Shown piece after piece: positions 1-5,930 of a stretch of DNA of 6,657 bases. Under the pieces are notes generated by a model. The model searched no databases and was not told the origin of the DNA. It was given only the letters and a program-made list of their open reading frames with translations. Position 1 is the stretch's first letter; the number at the start of each line of letters is the position of its first letter. Both the position numbers and the translations under genes were made by a program. This DNA is from an uncultured Hyphomonadaceae bacterium (GTDB lineage: Bacteria > Pseudomonadota > Alphaproteobacteria > Caulobacterales > Hyphomonadaceae): the NCBI GenBank assembly GCA_937873805.1, contig CALMWO010000432.1, positions 1-6,657 of the forward strand, written 5' to 3'.

Positions 1-759
1 TACCGCGCTGTCGGGCACGCGTACGCCTTTCAGCGTCACATGCGCATGGTCGGTTGGCATGTTGAACGTCCAGAGGAATTCCTCTACCTTGAAGCCTGGC
101 GCACCCGTCGGAACGAGGAACGCCGTGATGCCATGCCCATCGCCCGCCTTGCCCGACGTGCGCGCAAAGATCATGTCGTGGCTCGCCGTGTGAACGCCGG
201 TGTTCCACGTCTTCTCGCCGTCGATGACCCAGCCATCGCCATCACGAACCGCGCGGGTTTCCATATGCGTCGCGTCAGACCCGTGAGCAGGCTCCGTGAT
301 CCCGAACGCAAACCCGCGACGGCCCGCCGCGAGATCGTCCAGCCACTCGGCCTTCTGAGCCTCTGACCCGTAATGCCACATCAATAGTGCGCCGACGCTG
401 TTGCCAACGATCGAGTGCTCGTTCTGAAGATCATTGTGGAGGCCAAGCCCCTTCGCCGCGAGATGCTCGCGGATCACCGCCATCGCGAGATTGCCACCGG
501 CTTTCCCGCCCATTTCCTTCGGCAGCGCAAACCGGAAATGTCCGGCCGCGTCCGCGCGCCGGCGCGCTTCGGCCAGCAGCGCTTCCCAATCTGTGCGGGG
601 CAACCCGCCCGCATCCCAGTCCGTGCGGGCGTGTTCGCGGCGATGATCAAAGAAGCGGATGTTGTCGTCGACCATCTCCAGTGGTGCGATTTCCGCTGCG
701 ATGAAGCGATCGAGTTCCGTCAGGTAAGTAGCCAGCTCGGGCGGCAGGTTGAAATCCAC
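1..759 (-). CDS. Acyl-CoA dehydrogenase, N-terminal part (cut by window edge)
   Basis: This is a flavoprotein that oxidises an acyl-CoA thioester at the alpha-beta bond, passing electrons to electron-transfer flavoprotein. It is cytoplasmic and probably belongs to fatty-acid or related acyl-CoA breakdown. The 253 visible residues cover the N-terminal helical domain and most of the middle beta domain. The family flavin-contact motif ITEPAHGSD is at about residues 154-162, followed by RDGDGWVIDGEKTWNTG at about 172-188. The C-terminal domain with the catalytic glutamate lies outside the window, so the substrate class cannot be read. The N-terminal half is rather long, with a charged stretch near residues 34-60. 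The GTG start is chosen because a strong GGGAGGA ribosome site lies four bases upstream and no in-frame ATG was seen nearby. The gene is divergent from the TetR gene at 953, a common arrangement for a regulator and its target. Family assignment is secure; the substrate is unknown. Confidence 0.93.
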   Translation of the reverse strand, partial: MDFNLPPELATYLTELDRFIAAEIAPLEMVDDNIRFFDHRREHARTDWDAGGLPRTDWEALLAEARRRADAAGHFRFALPKEMGGKAGGNLAMAVIREHLAAKGLGLHNDLQNEHSIVGNSVGALLMWHYGSEAQKAEWLDDLAAGRRGFAFGITEPAHGSDATHMETRAVRDGDGWVIDGEKTWNTGVHTASHDMIFARTSGKAGDGHGITAFLVPTGAPGFKVEEFLWTFNMPTDHAHVTLKGVRVPDSAV

Positions 760-763
760 GCAG

Positions 764-770
764 TCCTCCC
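764..770 (-). promoter_or_regulatory. Ribosome binding site that fixes the GTG start
   Basis: On the minus strand GGGAGGA sits four bases before the GTG at 759-757. This close match to the Shine-Dalgarno consensus supports the GTG start of the acyl-CoA dehydrogenase over any upstream codon. Confidence 0.7.
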
Positions 771-897
771 AGAAACCTCGGCAATTCTTGTATATCTGTC
801 GATTGCCGCCAACGGGTCGCCGGATCGGATGATTTCGCCCGTTGAACTCTCGGCTGACAGATCGATCGGCTTATGTCACCAAATTGAGTTGTGGGTG

Positions 898-934
898 CTT
901 GACACGGGGGGTACTCCGCCTAGACAGTGTCAAG
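898..934. promoter_or_regulatory. Inverted repeat CTTGACAC/GTGTCAAG, probable TetR operator
   Basis: Two exact 8-bp inverted arms, CTTGACAC at 898-905 and GTGTCAAG at 927-934, are separated by 21 bp in the control region between the divergent acyl-CoA dehydrogenase and TetR genes. A second, weaker pair, TGACA at 855-859 and TGTCA at 874-878, uses the same core. Repeats overlapping a promoter next to a TetR gene usually mark autoregulation and control of the divergent gene. The 21-bp gap is long for a single TetR dimer, so the arms may be two half-sites or separate sites. The symmetry is read directly; the binding protein is inferred. Confidence 0.5.
899..926 (+). promoter_or_regulatory. Candidate promoter of the TetR gene at 953
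   Basis: TTGACA at 899-904 is a perfect -35 hexamer and TAGACA at 921-926 is a fair -10 hexamer, with a 16-bp spacer. Transcription would begin near 933, about 20 bases before the ATG at 953. The -35 lies inside the left arm of the inverted repeat and the -10 touches the right arm, so a bound repressor would block it. No equally good promoter was found for the divergent gene. Confidence 0.4.
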
Positions 935-952
935 TAGAATGATAGGCGAGAC

Positions 953-1561
953 ATGACAGCGATCACGCGTTCCGTCGGCAAGGACGATGTTCGGGCCGGC
1001 ATCCTCAATGCCAGCCTTCAGCTCATGAATGAAGGCGGGCTCGGCTCACTTTCCATGCGCGAAGTGGCGCGCCGCGCCGGCGTCAGCCACCAGGCCCCGT
1101 ATCACTATTTCCAGGACCGCGAAGCAATCCTCGCCGAACTCGCGGGCGAAGGTTTCGACCAGCTGTACGACTATATGGTCAGCGCCGTTGGCCTCGTTCG
1201 CGACAGGGCGTCGAAGAACCGGGCAATGGGCGAGGCCTATATCCGCTTCGCACTCAACCATCCCGAACTCTTCCGCCTTATGTTCCGCAGCGAGATGTGC
1301 AACCTGTCACTCTACCCCGCCGCCAAGGCGAAGGCGGAACGGTGCTTCAACCTTCCGGTCGAAATACTCGGCGCCCAGGGCCACATGTCTGACAAAGCGA
1401 ACCCCGACCTGACGCCCGTGATCGCGTCATGGTCGATCGCTCACGGCCTCGCCACGCTGCTGCTCGAAGGCAAGCTCGGCGAGTCCTTTGGCGACACACG
1501 CGACCAACGCGAAGCGTCCGCCAACCGCGTCATCGCCTTCTTCGCCGAACGCTTCAAATAG
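953..1561 (+). CDS. TetR/AcrR family regulator, WHG-type C-terminal domain
   Basis: This is a ligand-responsive, DNA-binding dimer, most likely a repressor. The 202 residues are a normal length. The helix-turn-helix covers about residues 13-57: LSMREVARRAGVSHQAPYHY includes the turn and recognition helix, which reads VSHQAPYHYF rather than the commoner VSxGALYxYF. The later part, with YIRFALNHPELFRLMF at about 96-111, resembles the WHG C-terminal domain of TetR proteins. The ligand cannot be predicted. It diverges from the acyl-CoA dehydrogenase, and an inverted repeat with a candidate promoter lies just upstream, so control of itself and that enzyme is the simplest reading. Its stop is six bases from the end of the convergent dehalogenase-like gene, with no visible hairpin terminator between them. 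The ribosome site before the ATG (AGGCGAG) is moderate. Confidence 0.92.
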   Translation: MTAITRSVGKDDVRAGILNASLQLMNEGGLGSLSMREVARRAGVSHQAPYHYFQDREAILAELAGEGFDQLYDYMVSAVGLVRDRASKNRAMGEAYIRFALNHPELFRLMFRSEMCNLSLYPAAKAKAERCFNLPVEILGAQGHMSDKANPDLTPVIASWSIAHGLATLLLEGKLGESFGDTRDQREASANRVIAFFAERFK

Positions 1562-1567
1562 CAGCCA

Positions 1568-2272
1568 TCAGCACCACGCGCCGGAAATCGGGATCACCTG
1601 TCCCGACACGAACCCGCTTTGGCCAAGCGCCAGCAGTTCGACAACCGCAGCGACTTCCTCCGCTGCGCCCAGCCTGCCCATAGGCACACGCGCCAGCAGC
1701 TTCGCCCCCTTCACAGGGTCTTCGAGCAACGCCTTGGGGTAATAGGTTTCTGTCTGGATGTAGTTCGCCGCAACGGCGTTGACGGAAATGCCGTCACCCG
1801 CCACCTCCAGCGCCAGCGTGCGCACCACGCCATTCACCGCCGCGCGCGCTGCTGCATAGGCTGAAAATCCTGGTATCCCGCCGATCGGACCAGACGAAGA
1901 TCCGAACACGACCCGCCCAGCCTTCCTCGGCCGCATCGCTTTTACAGCGGCGCCTGCAAACGCAATCGACTCTGCCGCCAGTCGCTGGAAATAGGGCATC
2001 AGTTCCTCGATCCCGAGGTCTTCGACCTTCGTGCGCGGCGCCGGCATCGCAGGCGAAATAACGATCGCATCCAGCGCGCCGCCAAATCGCTCAGTTGCCC
2101 GCGCGACCAGCTCCGCAGGCGACGCCCACGCCAGCACCTCGACGCCCTGCTCATCGCCATCCCTGACGATCGCTGGATCACATCCGACTATCCGCGCGCC
2201 GGCTTTCAGCAGGCGCGCGGCGATCACCGGATTGGCGAAACCCTTGAGGTCCGTGATGAAAACGTTCGTCAT
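1568..2272 (-). CDS. Halohydrin dehalogenase-like protein of the SDR superfamily
   Basis: Halohydrin dehalogenases convert vicinal haloalcohols to epoxides plus halide, and open epoxides with small anions, without a nicotinamide cofactor. This 234-residue protein has the SDR fold but not the SDR catalytic YxxxK: the sequence is Ser126-x12-Tyr139-x3-Arg143, the family's S-x12-Y-x3-R signature. The N-terminal glycine-rich NAD(P) motif is replaced by TDLKGFAN (residues 7-14), matching the family motif T-x4-F/Y-x-G except that the last Gly is Asn14. Phe12 falls at the same number as the halide-pocket Phe12 of HheC. Asn170-Tyr171-Ile172 corresponds to the HheC halide loop Asn176-Tyr177-Leu178. The SDR NNAG motif is also missing. 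It is shorter than HheC (254 residues), ending soon after SGQVIPISG. Its ATG directly follows the TAG of the secreted-protein gene and has no clear ribosome site, so translational coupling is likely. Standard annotation would probably say SDR oxidoreductase. The activity is inferred from motifs; a diverged non-dehalogenase relative is the main alternative. Confidence 0.75.
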   Translation of the reverse strand: MTNVFITDLKGFANPVIAARLLKAGARIVGCDPAIVRDGDEQGVEVLAWASPAELVARATERFGGALDAIVISPAMPAPRTKVEDLGIEELMPYFQRLAAESIAFAGAAVKAMRPRKAGRVVFGSSSGPIGGIPGFSAYAAARAAVNGVVRTLALEVAGDGISVNAVAANYIQTETYYPKALLEDPVKGAKLLARVPMGRLGAAEEVAAVVELLALGQSGFVSGQVIPISGAWC

Positions 2273-3334
2273 CTATTGCCCGGCCCGCGGCTTCGGCGGC
2301 GGAGCATTCGGCCCGAATATTCCGGGCCCCTGCTTGTTTTCGCGACCTTGCGTTTCAAGGATACGCGCGCCGCCCAAAATGCCCTCCATCGCGTAGTTCC
2401 CTTCGTGGCAGGCGTATTCGTAGACGCTCTCTTCGCGCTTGTTCAGACTCATCTCCGCGCGCCAAGTCTGCGTGTAGTAGACCGGATCCTCCACGGCGAA
2501 CTCATATAATATCTGCCCGTCCGACGCACGACTGAATCGTTCCGTCAGCTTGCCCTGATCCGACAGAATCACCTGACCCTGAGCGGCCTGCTCGGAGTTT
2601 ACGTTGACGGTCTCCACCACCAGCGTGTCCCCCTCCCACCAGCCAACCGAATCCCCCAGCCACGGCTTGATTACCGCCGGCCGATGCCTCGCCTCAGCCT
2701 TGCTCGCCGCAATCGGAATGATGCGCGCATCATGCACCATCTCGACGAGGATCATGACGGCGTCCCTAGTCTGCACGATCTGATAATTGTTATTGTAAAT
2801 CGTGTTCAGCATCCCCGGCCCGCCTGCGCCGGTGAAGCCGATCAGGCAGCGCTCTGCGATGGGCAGCGTCTCAGGCCCTTCATACATCGTCGCACGCTTC
2901 TTTGCGCCGGCATCGACGCGCGCCTTCTGCCCCGCAGGCGACACCGGCACGCGGCCATCGGCGGGCTCGATCAACCAGGACGTACGCAGTTCGCCCTTCA
3001 CGGTCGCGAAGCTCACACCCGGATCAATCCAGAACGTGTTGTAGCCGCGGTCACTGTTCTTGTCGTCGAGCAAGCCATCCTGAAGATTGGACGCGCCCTC
3101 TTCGCTCTGCGCAAGCAGTATCCACGGATTGTTCTTGAGCAGATCGGTCGCCTCATCCGGCGTTACCGTTAGCTTCATGTTTGGTGTCCGGCCGAGATTT
3201 GTCAGCGACTGGTTCGACCAGACGCCCTGCAGGTCAGGTTTTCCGTCCGGCGTGCGCGGTGGCGCATAACCCTGTGCGAAGGCTGGCGCACTCATGACCA
3301 CAGCGAGCGCACATACAGCTGCTATTCTCTTCAT
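2273..3334 (-). CDS. Secreted protein of unknown function (PDGxPDLxGxW type)
   Basis: The function is not recognised. The 353-residue product begins with a Sec signal peptide: MKR, a hydrophobic stretch to about residue 16, then APAFA and predicted cleavage before Gln21. The mature protein opens with TPDGKPDLQGVWS (about 28-40), a motif I recall from many secreted alphaproteobacterial and acidobacterial proteins of unknown role. Other notable segments are EMVHDARIIP (198-207), GDSVGWWEGDTLVVET (227-242) and YEYACHEGNYAM (305-316). Cys163 and Cys309 of the mature part could form a disulfide. The tail is Gly/Pro-rich. No transmembrane segment follows the signal, so a periplasmic or exported location is likely. 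The start was placed at the ATG at 3334 because GAGGAGG lies five bases upstream and a signal peptide begins there; an in-frame ATG at 3418 would add 28 residues ahead of the signal. Its stop TAG is immediately followed by the ATG of the dehalogenase-like gene, so the two are probably made together. Confidence 0.85.
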   Translation of the reverse strand: MKRIAAVCALAVVMSAPAFAQGYAPPRTPDGKPDLQGVWSNQSLTNLGRTPNMKLTVTPDEATDLLKNNPWILLAQSEEGASNLQDGLLDDKNSDRGYNTFWIDPGVSFATVKGELRTSWLIEPADGRVPVSPAGQKARVDAGAKKRATMYEGPETLPIAERCLIGFTGAGGPGMLNTIYNNNYQIVQTRDAVMILVEMVHDARIIPIAASKAEARHRPAVIKPWLGDSVGWWEGDTLVVETVNVNSEQAAQGQVILSDQGKLTERFSRASDGQILYEFAVEDPVYYTQTWRAEMSLNKREESVYEYACHEGNYAMEGILGGARILETQGRENKQGPGIFGPNAPPPKPRAGQ

Positions 3335-3456
3335 GGCTTCCTCCTCGTGTGCGGCGAACATCTCGGCCCGTCCGGCAACAGGAAACGCATACGCCCGCAT
3401 CACGTGCGCGGAAAGCATGACGCCGCGACAGCGGGGCTCACATCACGGAGAGAGGA
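3335..3456 (-). other. Gap between kinase and secreted-protein genes
   Basis: This 122-base gap separates two genes on the same strand. It holds the ribosome site GAGGAGG (minus strand, 3346-3340) of the secreted protein. I found no convincing -35/-10 pair and no terminator with a T-run; the best hairpin is a four-pair CCGC/GCGG stem near 3423-3434. Co-transcription with the kinase therefore remains possible but is not shown. Confidence 0.4.
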
Positions 3457-5745
3457 TCAGGCTGCCTCATTCGCGATCAGTCGCCTGCCCCGCAACAGAC
3501 CGACATACTTTGTCGCCAGTTCGCGCGCGTCGATCGGCTTGGAAATGTAGTCGCTCATGCCAAGCGCCATGTAGCGCTCCTTGTCGCCACTCATGGCGTC
3601 AGCGGTCAGCGCGATCACAGGAATGTCCTTCCACGGCTGATCGCTGGCGCGAATGCGCTTGATCGCTTCCCTGCCATCCATCACCGGCATGTGGACATCG
3701 AGCAGAACGAGATCGAACGGCTGCTCGTGAAGGCGCGCCAGCGCCTCTTCACCATTCACCGCTTCGACAATGTGCGGGGCAAGTTGTGCCGTGAACAGTC
3801 GCACGACGTGGCGGTTGACGGCGTTGTCATCGACGAGCAGCACCCGGGCATTCATCACCGACCGCAACGTGTTGTCCTCCGGCGCAGCTTCGGCAGCCCC
3901 ATCAGGCTCTATCCGAGACTTCACGCCCGGCTCTGCCATGAAGGTGAGATGGAAGGTGGAGCCTTCGCCGAGCTTGCTTTCGACCGTGACGTCGCCGCCC
4001 ATCAACCGCGCAAGCTGGCGCGCGATTGCAAGTCCGAGCCCCGAACCGCCAAACCGGCGCGTGATCGAGGCATCTGCCTGTGTGAAGGCGCCGAACAGCC
4101 GCGCCATGGTTTCCGTGTCCATGCCGATGCCGGTATCGCTGACCGAAACCCGGGCAAGCCACCGTCCGTCCGAAAGCTGTTCCGCGCCAAGCCGCGCCGT
4201 AACACCGCCCTGCTCGGTGAACTTGATGGCGTTGGACAGAAGGTTGGAGAAGCACTGGCGCACGCGTATCGGATCGTAGCGCAACACGGGCGGCAGGTTT
4301 TCGTCGACTTCCAGCCGGATATCGATCCCGCGCTCCTCGGCCCCGCTGAGAAAGAGCTTGCGTATCCGCTCCAGCGTCATCGCAAGGTCGCCATCGATCA
4401 GAGCGATCTCCAGCTTGCCAGCCTCGATTTTGGATATGTCGAGAACATCATTGAGCAGCGCCATCAGGGTCTGGCCAGACTCCGAGATGACATTGACGCG
4501 CTCCTTTTGCCCCTCGGTCAGCGGTTCATCCTGCAGCACCTGCGCCATACCGAGAATGCCGTTGAGCGGCGTGCGGATTTCGTGGCTCACCGAGGCGAGG
4601 AAGTTTGACTTCGCAACGGTCGCCGCTTCCGCCTGCAGCTTCGCCTCGACCAGCGCCAGCTCTTGTTGTTTCTGCTCGTGAATATCGAGCATCAAGCCGA
4701 CCGCGCGCGTGTGCTGGCCTGCCTCGTTGCGGTGAACGCGCGTGAACAGCCGCATCCAGCGGCCTTCGCCGTCCGGTCGATAGATGCGCGTGTCGAGACT
4801 TTCGACTGCCCCAGACGTTAGACAACGATCCCAGCTCGCTCGCACCGCAGGCTGCTCGTCGTCCATATAGATTCCAAACGGGTTCAGAACCTGGCGCTCA
4901 AGCGCCTCTTCCCCGGCGATCTGCTTGAACTGTTCCGAAGACCACCGATCGCCGGTCTTGAGATCAATCTCGTAAACGCCGGCATTGGCGGCGGCCATCG
5001 CCAACTCCAGCCTGCTTGTCACCAGGTCAGCCTCGTCGCGTGCTCGCGCGAGTTCGGTAACATTCTGGCTGACGCCGAACATCTCGAACTTGCCAGATGG
5101 CAACTTGCGACCAGCGCGATAATGGACGCGTAACGTCGTCCATCCACCATTGCCATCGCGATAGCGCATCTCGCCGTCAGCGAAGCCACCGTGCGTGGTG
5201 ATCCTTTCGCGAATCGCGTGATCTTTCGCCATATCGTCAGGATGTTGGGCGCGCGTAAGCACATCCAGCGGCACCGCTTCATTAGTGCCGTAGCCAAGCG
5301 AGATCGGGACGGAAAAATAGTAAGCGCTGACGTCAGGATCGTAACGCCATGTGCCAATCTCGGCGTCGCTCATCAGCGTGTCGCGTACCGTACGCGCAGT
5401 CGCCACCGAGGTGAGAATCATCCACTCGGCCGATACATCGACGAGCCGCACGATCTCCCGCCCGGGCATGCCCGGCATGCGATCAAGCCTGATCCAGCTG
5501 TCCTTGTTCGCTTCGCGCAGATGGAAGCAGTTGGCGCCCGTCGAGCGCGATTCATCTACGGAAAGGCTGCGCATCAGCTCAAGGATTTCGACGCCGACGA
5601 GGTGCGCTGCCGCGCGGTTCAGGCGCGTTGCGAACGCATCATTCACTTCTGTAATGCGGTCGCGCGCATCCACAATGCAGCACGGCATCGAGCCGACAAC
5701 CGCCTGGGCGACCGCTGGCGTTTCCAGAAGTTTGGTTGACGTCAT
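3457..5745 (-). CDS. Soluble hybrid sensor histidine kinase: PAS x3, HisKA, HATPase, receiver
   Basis: This protein senses a signal through PAS domains, autophosphorylates a histidine and passes the phosphate to its own receiver. Its 762 residues read in order: PAS-like region at about 12-105; a PAS with a PAC-type end at about 125-232; another PAS at about 245-358; a short helical linker; the HisKA dimerisation domain with SHEIRTPLNGILG and phospho-acceptor His388; and an ATPase domain with N box NLLSNAIKFT (Asn505), G1 box DTGIGM (537-542) and G2 box GGSGLGLAI (566-574). The receiver at about 633-750 has acidic residues Asp639 and Asp640, phospho-acceptor Asp683, Thr714 and Lys736. All key residues are present, so it should be active. 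No transmembrane segment is visible, so the signal is probably cytoplasmic. No separate response regulator or Hpt protein lies in the window, so its partner is unknown. The ribosome site (AAGG, four bases before ATG) is modest; Met20 is a less likely start. Confidence 0.95.
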   Translation of the reverse strand: MTSTKLLETPAVAQAVVGSMPCCIVDARDRITEVNDAFATRLNRAAAHLVGVEILELMRSLSVDESRSTGANCFHLREANKDSWIRLDRMPGMPGREIVRLVDVSAEWMILTSVATARTVRDTLMSDAEIGTWRYDPDVSAYYFSVPISLGYGTNEAVPLDVLTRAQHPDDMAKDHAIRERITTHGGFADGEMRYRDGNGGWTTLRVHYRAGRKLPSGKFEMFGVSQNVTELARARDEADLVTSRLELAMAAANAGVYEIDLKTGDRWSSEQFKQIAGEEALERQVLNPFGIYMDDEQPAVRASWDRCLTSGAVESLDTRIYRPDGEGRWMRLFTRVHRNEAGQHTRAVGLMLDIHEQKQQELALVEAKLQAEAATVAKSNFLASVSHEIRTPLNGILGMAQVLQDEPLTEGQKERVNVISESGQTLMALLNDVLDISKIEAGKLEIALIDGDLAMTLERIRKLFLSGAEERGIDIRLEVDENLPPVLRYDPIRVRQCFSNLLSNAIKFTEQGGVTARLGAEQLSDGRWLARVSVSDTGIGMDTETMARLFGAFTQADASITRRFGGSGLGLAIARQLARLMGGDVTVESKLGEGSTFHLTFMAEPGVKSRIEPDGAAEAAPEDNTLRSVMNARVLLVDDNAVNRHVVRLFTAQLAPHIVEAVNGEEALARLHEQPFDLVLLDVHMPVMDGREAIKRIRASDQPWKDIPVIALTADAMSGDKERYMALGMSDYISKPIDARELATKYVGLLRGRRLIANEAA

Positions 5746-5868
5746 CCCGCCTTTTGCCCGTCCGTGAACGTAACTGCCCGGAAAATTTACGAGCTATTGG
5801 TTTCCCGAGAGTTCCTAAGGTGAAGGCCTGCCCGCCCGGGAATTCCAGCAAATAGTCCTGCAACCCCC

Positions 5869-5896
5869 TCGACTCTGCGCCAAATTCGCTTATATA
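5869..5896 (+). promoter_or_regulatory. Candidate promoter of the second TetR gene
   Basis: TCGACT at 5869-5874 matches four of six positions of a -35 element and lies 16 bp before TATATA at 5891-5896 (18 bp if the -10 is read at 5893-5898). The -10 forms part of the left arm of the 32-bp palindrome, so repressor binding there would block transcription. Transcription would start near 5903, inside the palindrome core. The TATATA copies in the right arm could instead serve other starts. Confidence 0.35.
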
Positions 5897-5921
5897 TAAA
5901 TGACCGGTCAGTTATATATAA
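5890..5921. promoter_or_regulatory. 32-bp near-perfect palindrome, probable TetR operator
   Basis: The site has a perfect 10-bp core, TGACCGGTCA at 5901-5910, with one unpaired base on each side (A5900, G5911) and then TTATATATAA at both 5890-5899 and 5912-5921. Thus 30 of 32 bases are symmetric. The outer arms are themselves palindromic and so are also a direct repeat. It lies ten bases before the ATG of the TetR gene at 5931 and overlaps the likely -10, as expected of an autoregulatory operator. AT-rich arms are striking in this GC-rich region. The symmetry is read directly; binding by the adjacent TetR is inferred. Confidence 0.75.
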
Positions 5922-5930
5922 AACTCTGTC

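Noticed and set aside
415..942. A 175-codon plus-strand open frame opposite the acyl-CoA dehydrogenase
   Set aside because: The minus strand carries a clear acyl-CoA dehydrogenase with its flavin motif. The plus-strand frame has no family features and runs through the divergent control region.
1562..1567. Terminator between the convergent TetR and dehalogenase-like genes
   Set aside because: Only six bases separate the stop codons, and no stem with a T-run was found around them.
3335..3418. Longer start for the secreted protein at 3418
   Set aside because: It would put 28 residues before a good signal peptide, and the strong GAGGAGG site is placed for the ATG at 3334.
3423..3434. Short hairpin after the kinase gene, considered as a terminator
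   Set aside because: The stem has only four pairs (CCGC/GCGG) and no T-run follows it on the minus strand.
3691..4608. A 305-codon open frame on the plus strand opposite the histidine kinase
   Set aside because: It lies wholly antisense to the intact kinase and ATPase domains. Its product is rich in Arg, His and Pro with no recognisable domain, as expected of a shadow frame in GC-rich DNA.
5518..5535. Possible LOV-type flavin motif in the kinase N-terminus (ANCFHLRE, residues 71-78)
   Set aside because: Only the Asn-Cys pair with a nearby Phe resembles the LOV NCRFLQ motif. The preceding Gly-Arg and following Gln are absent, and the surrounding sequence does not align with a LOV core, so light sensing is not supported.
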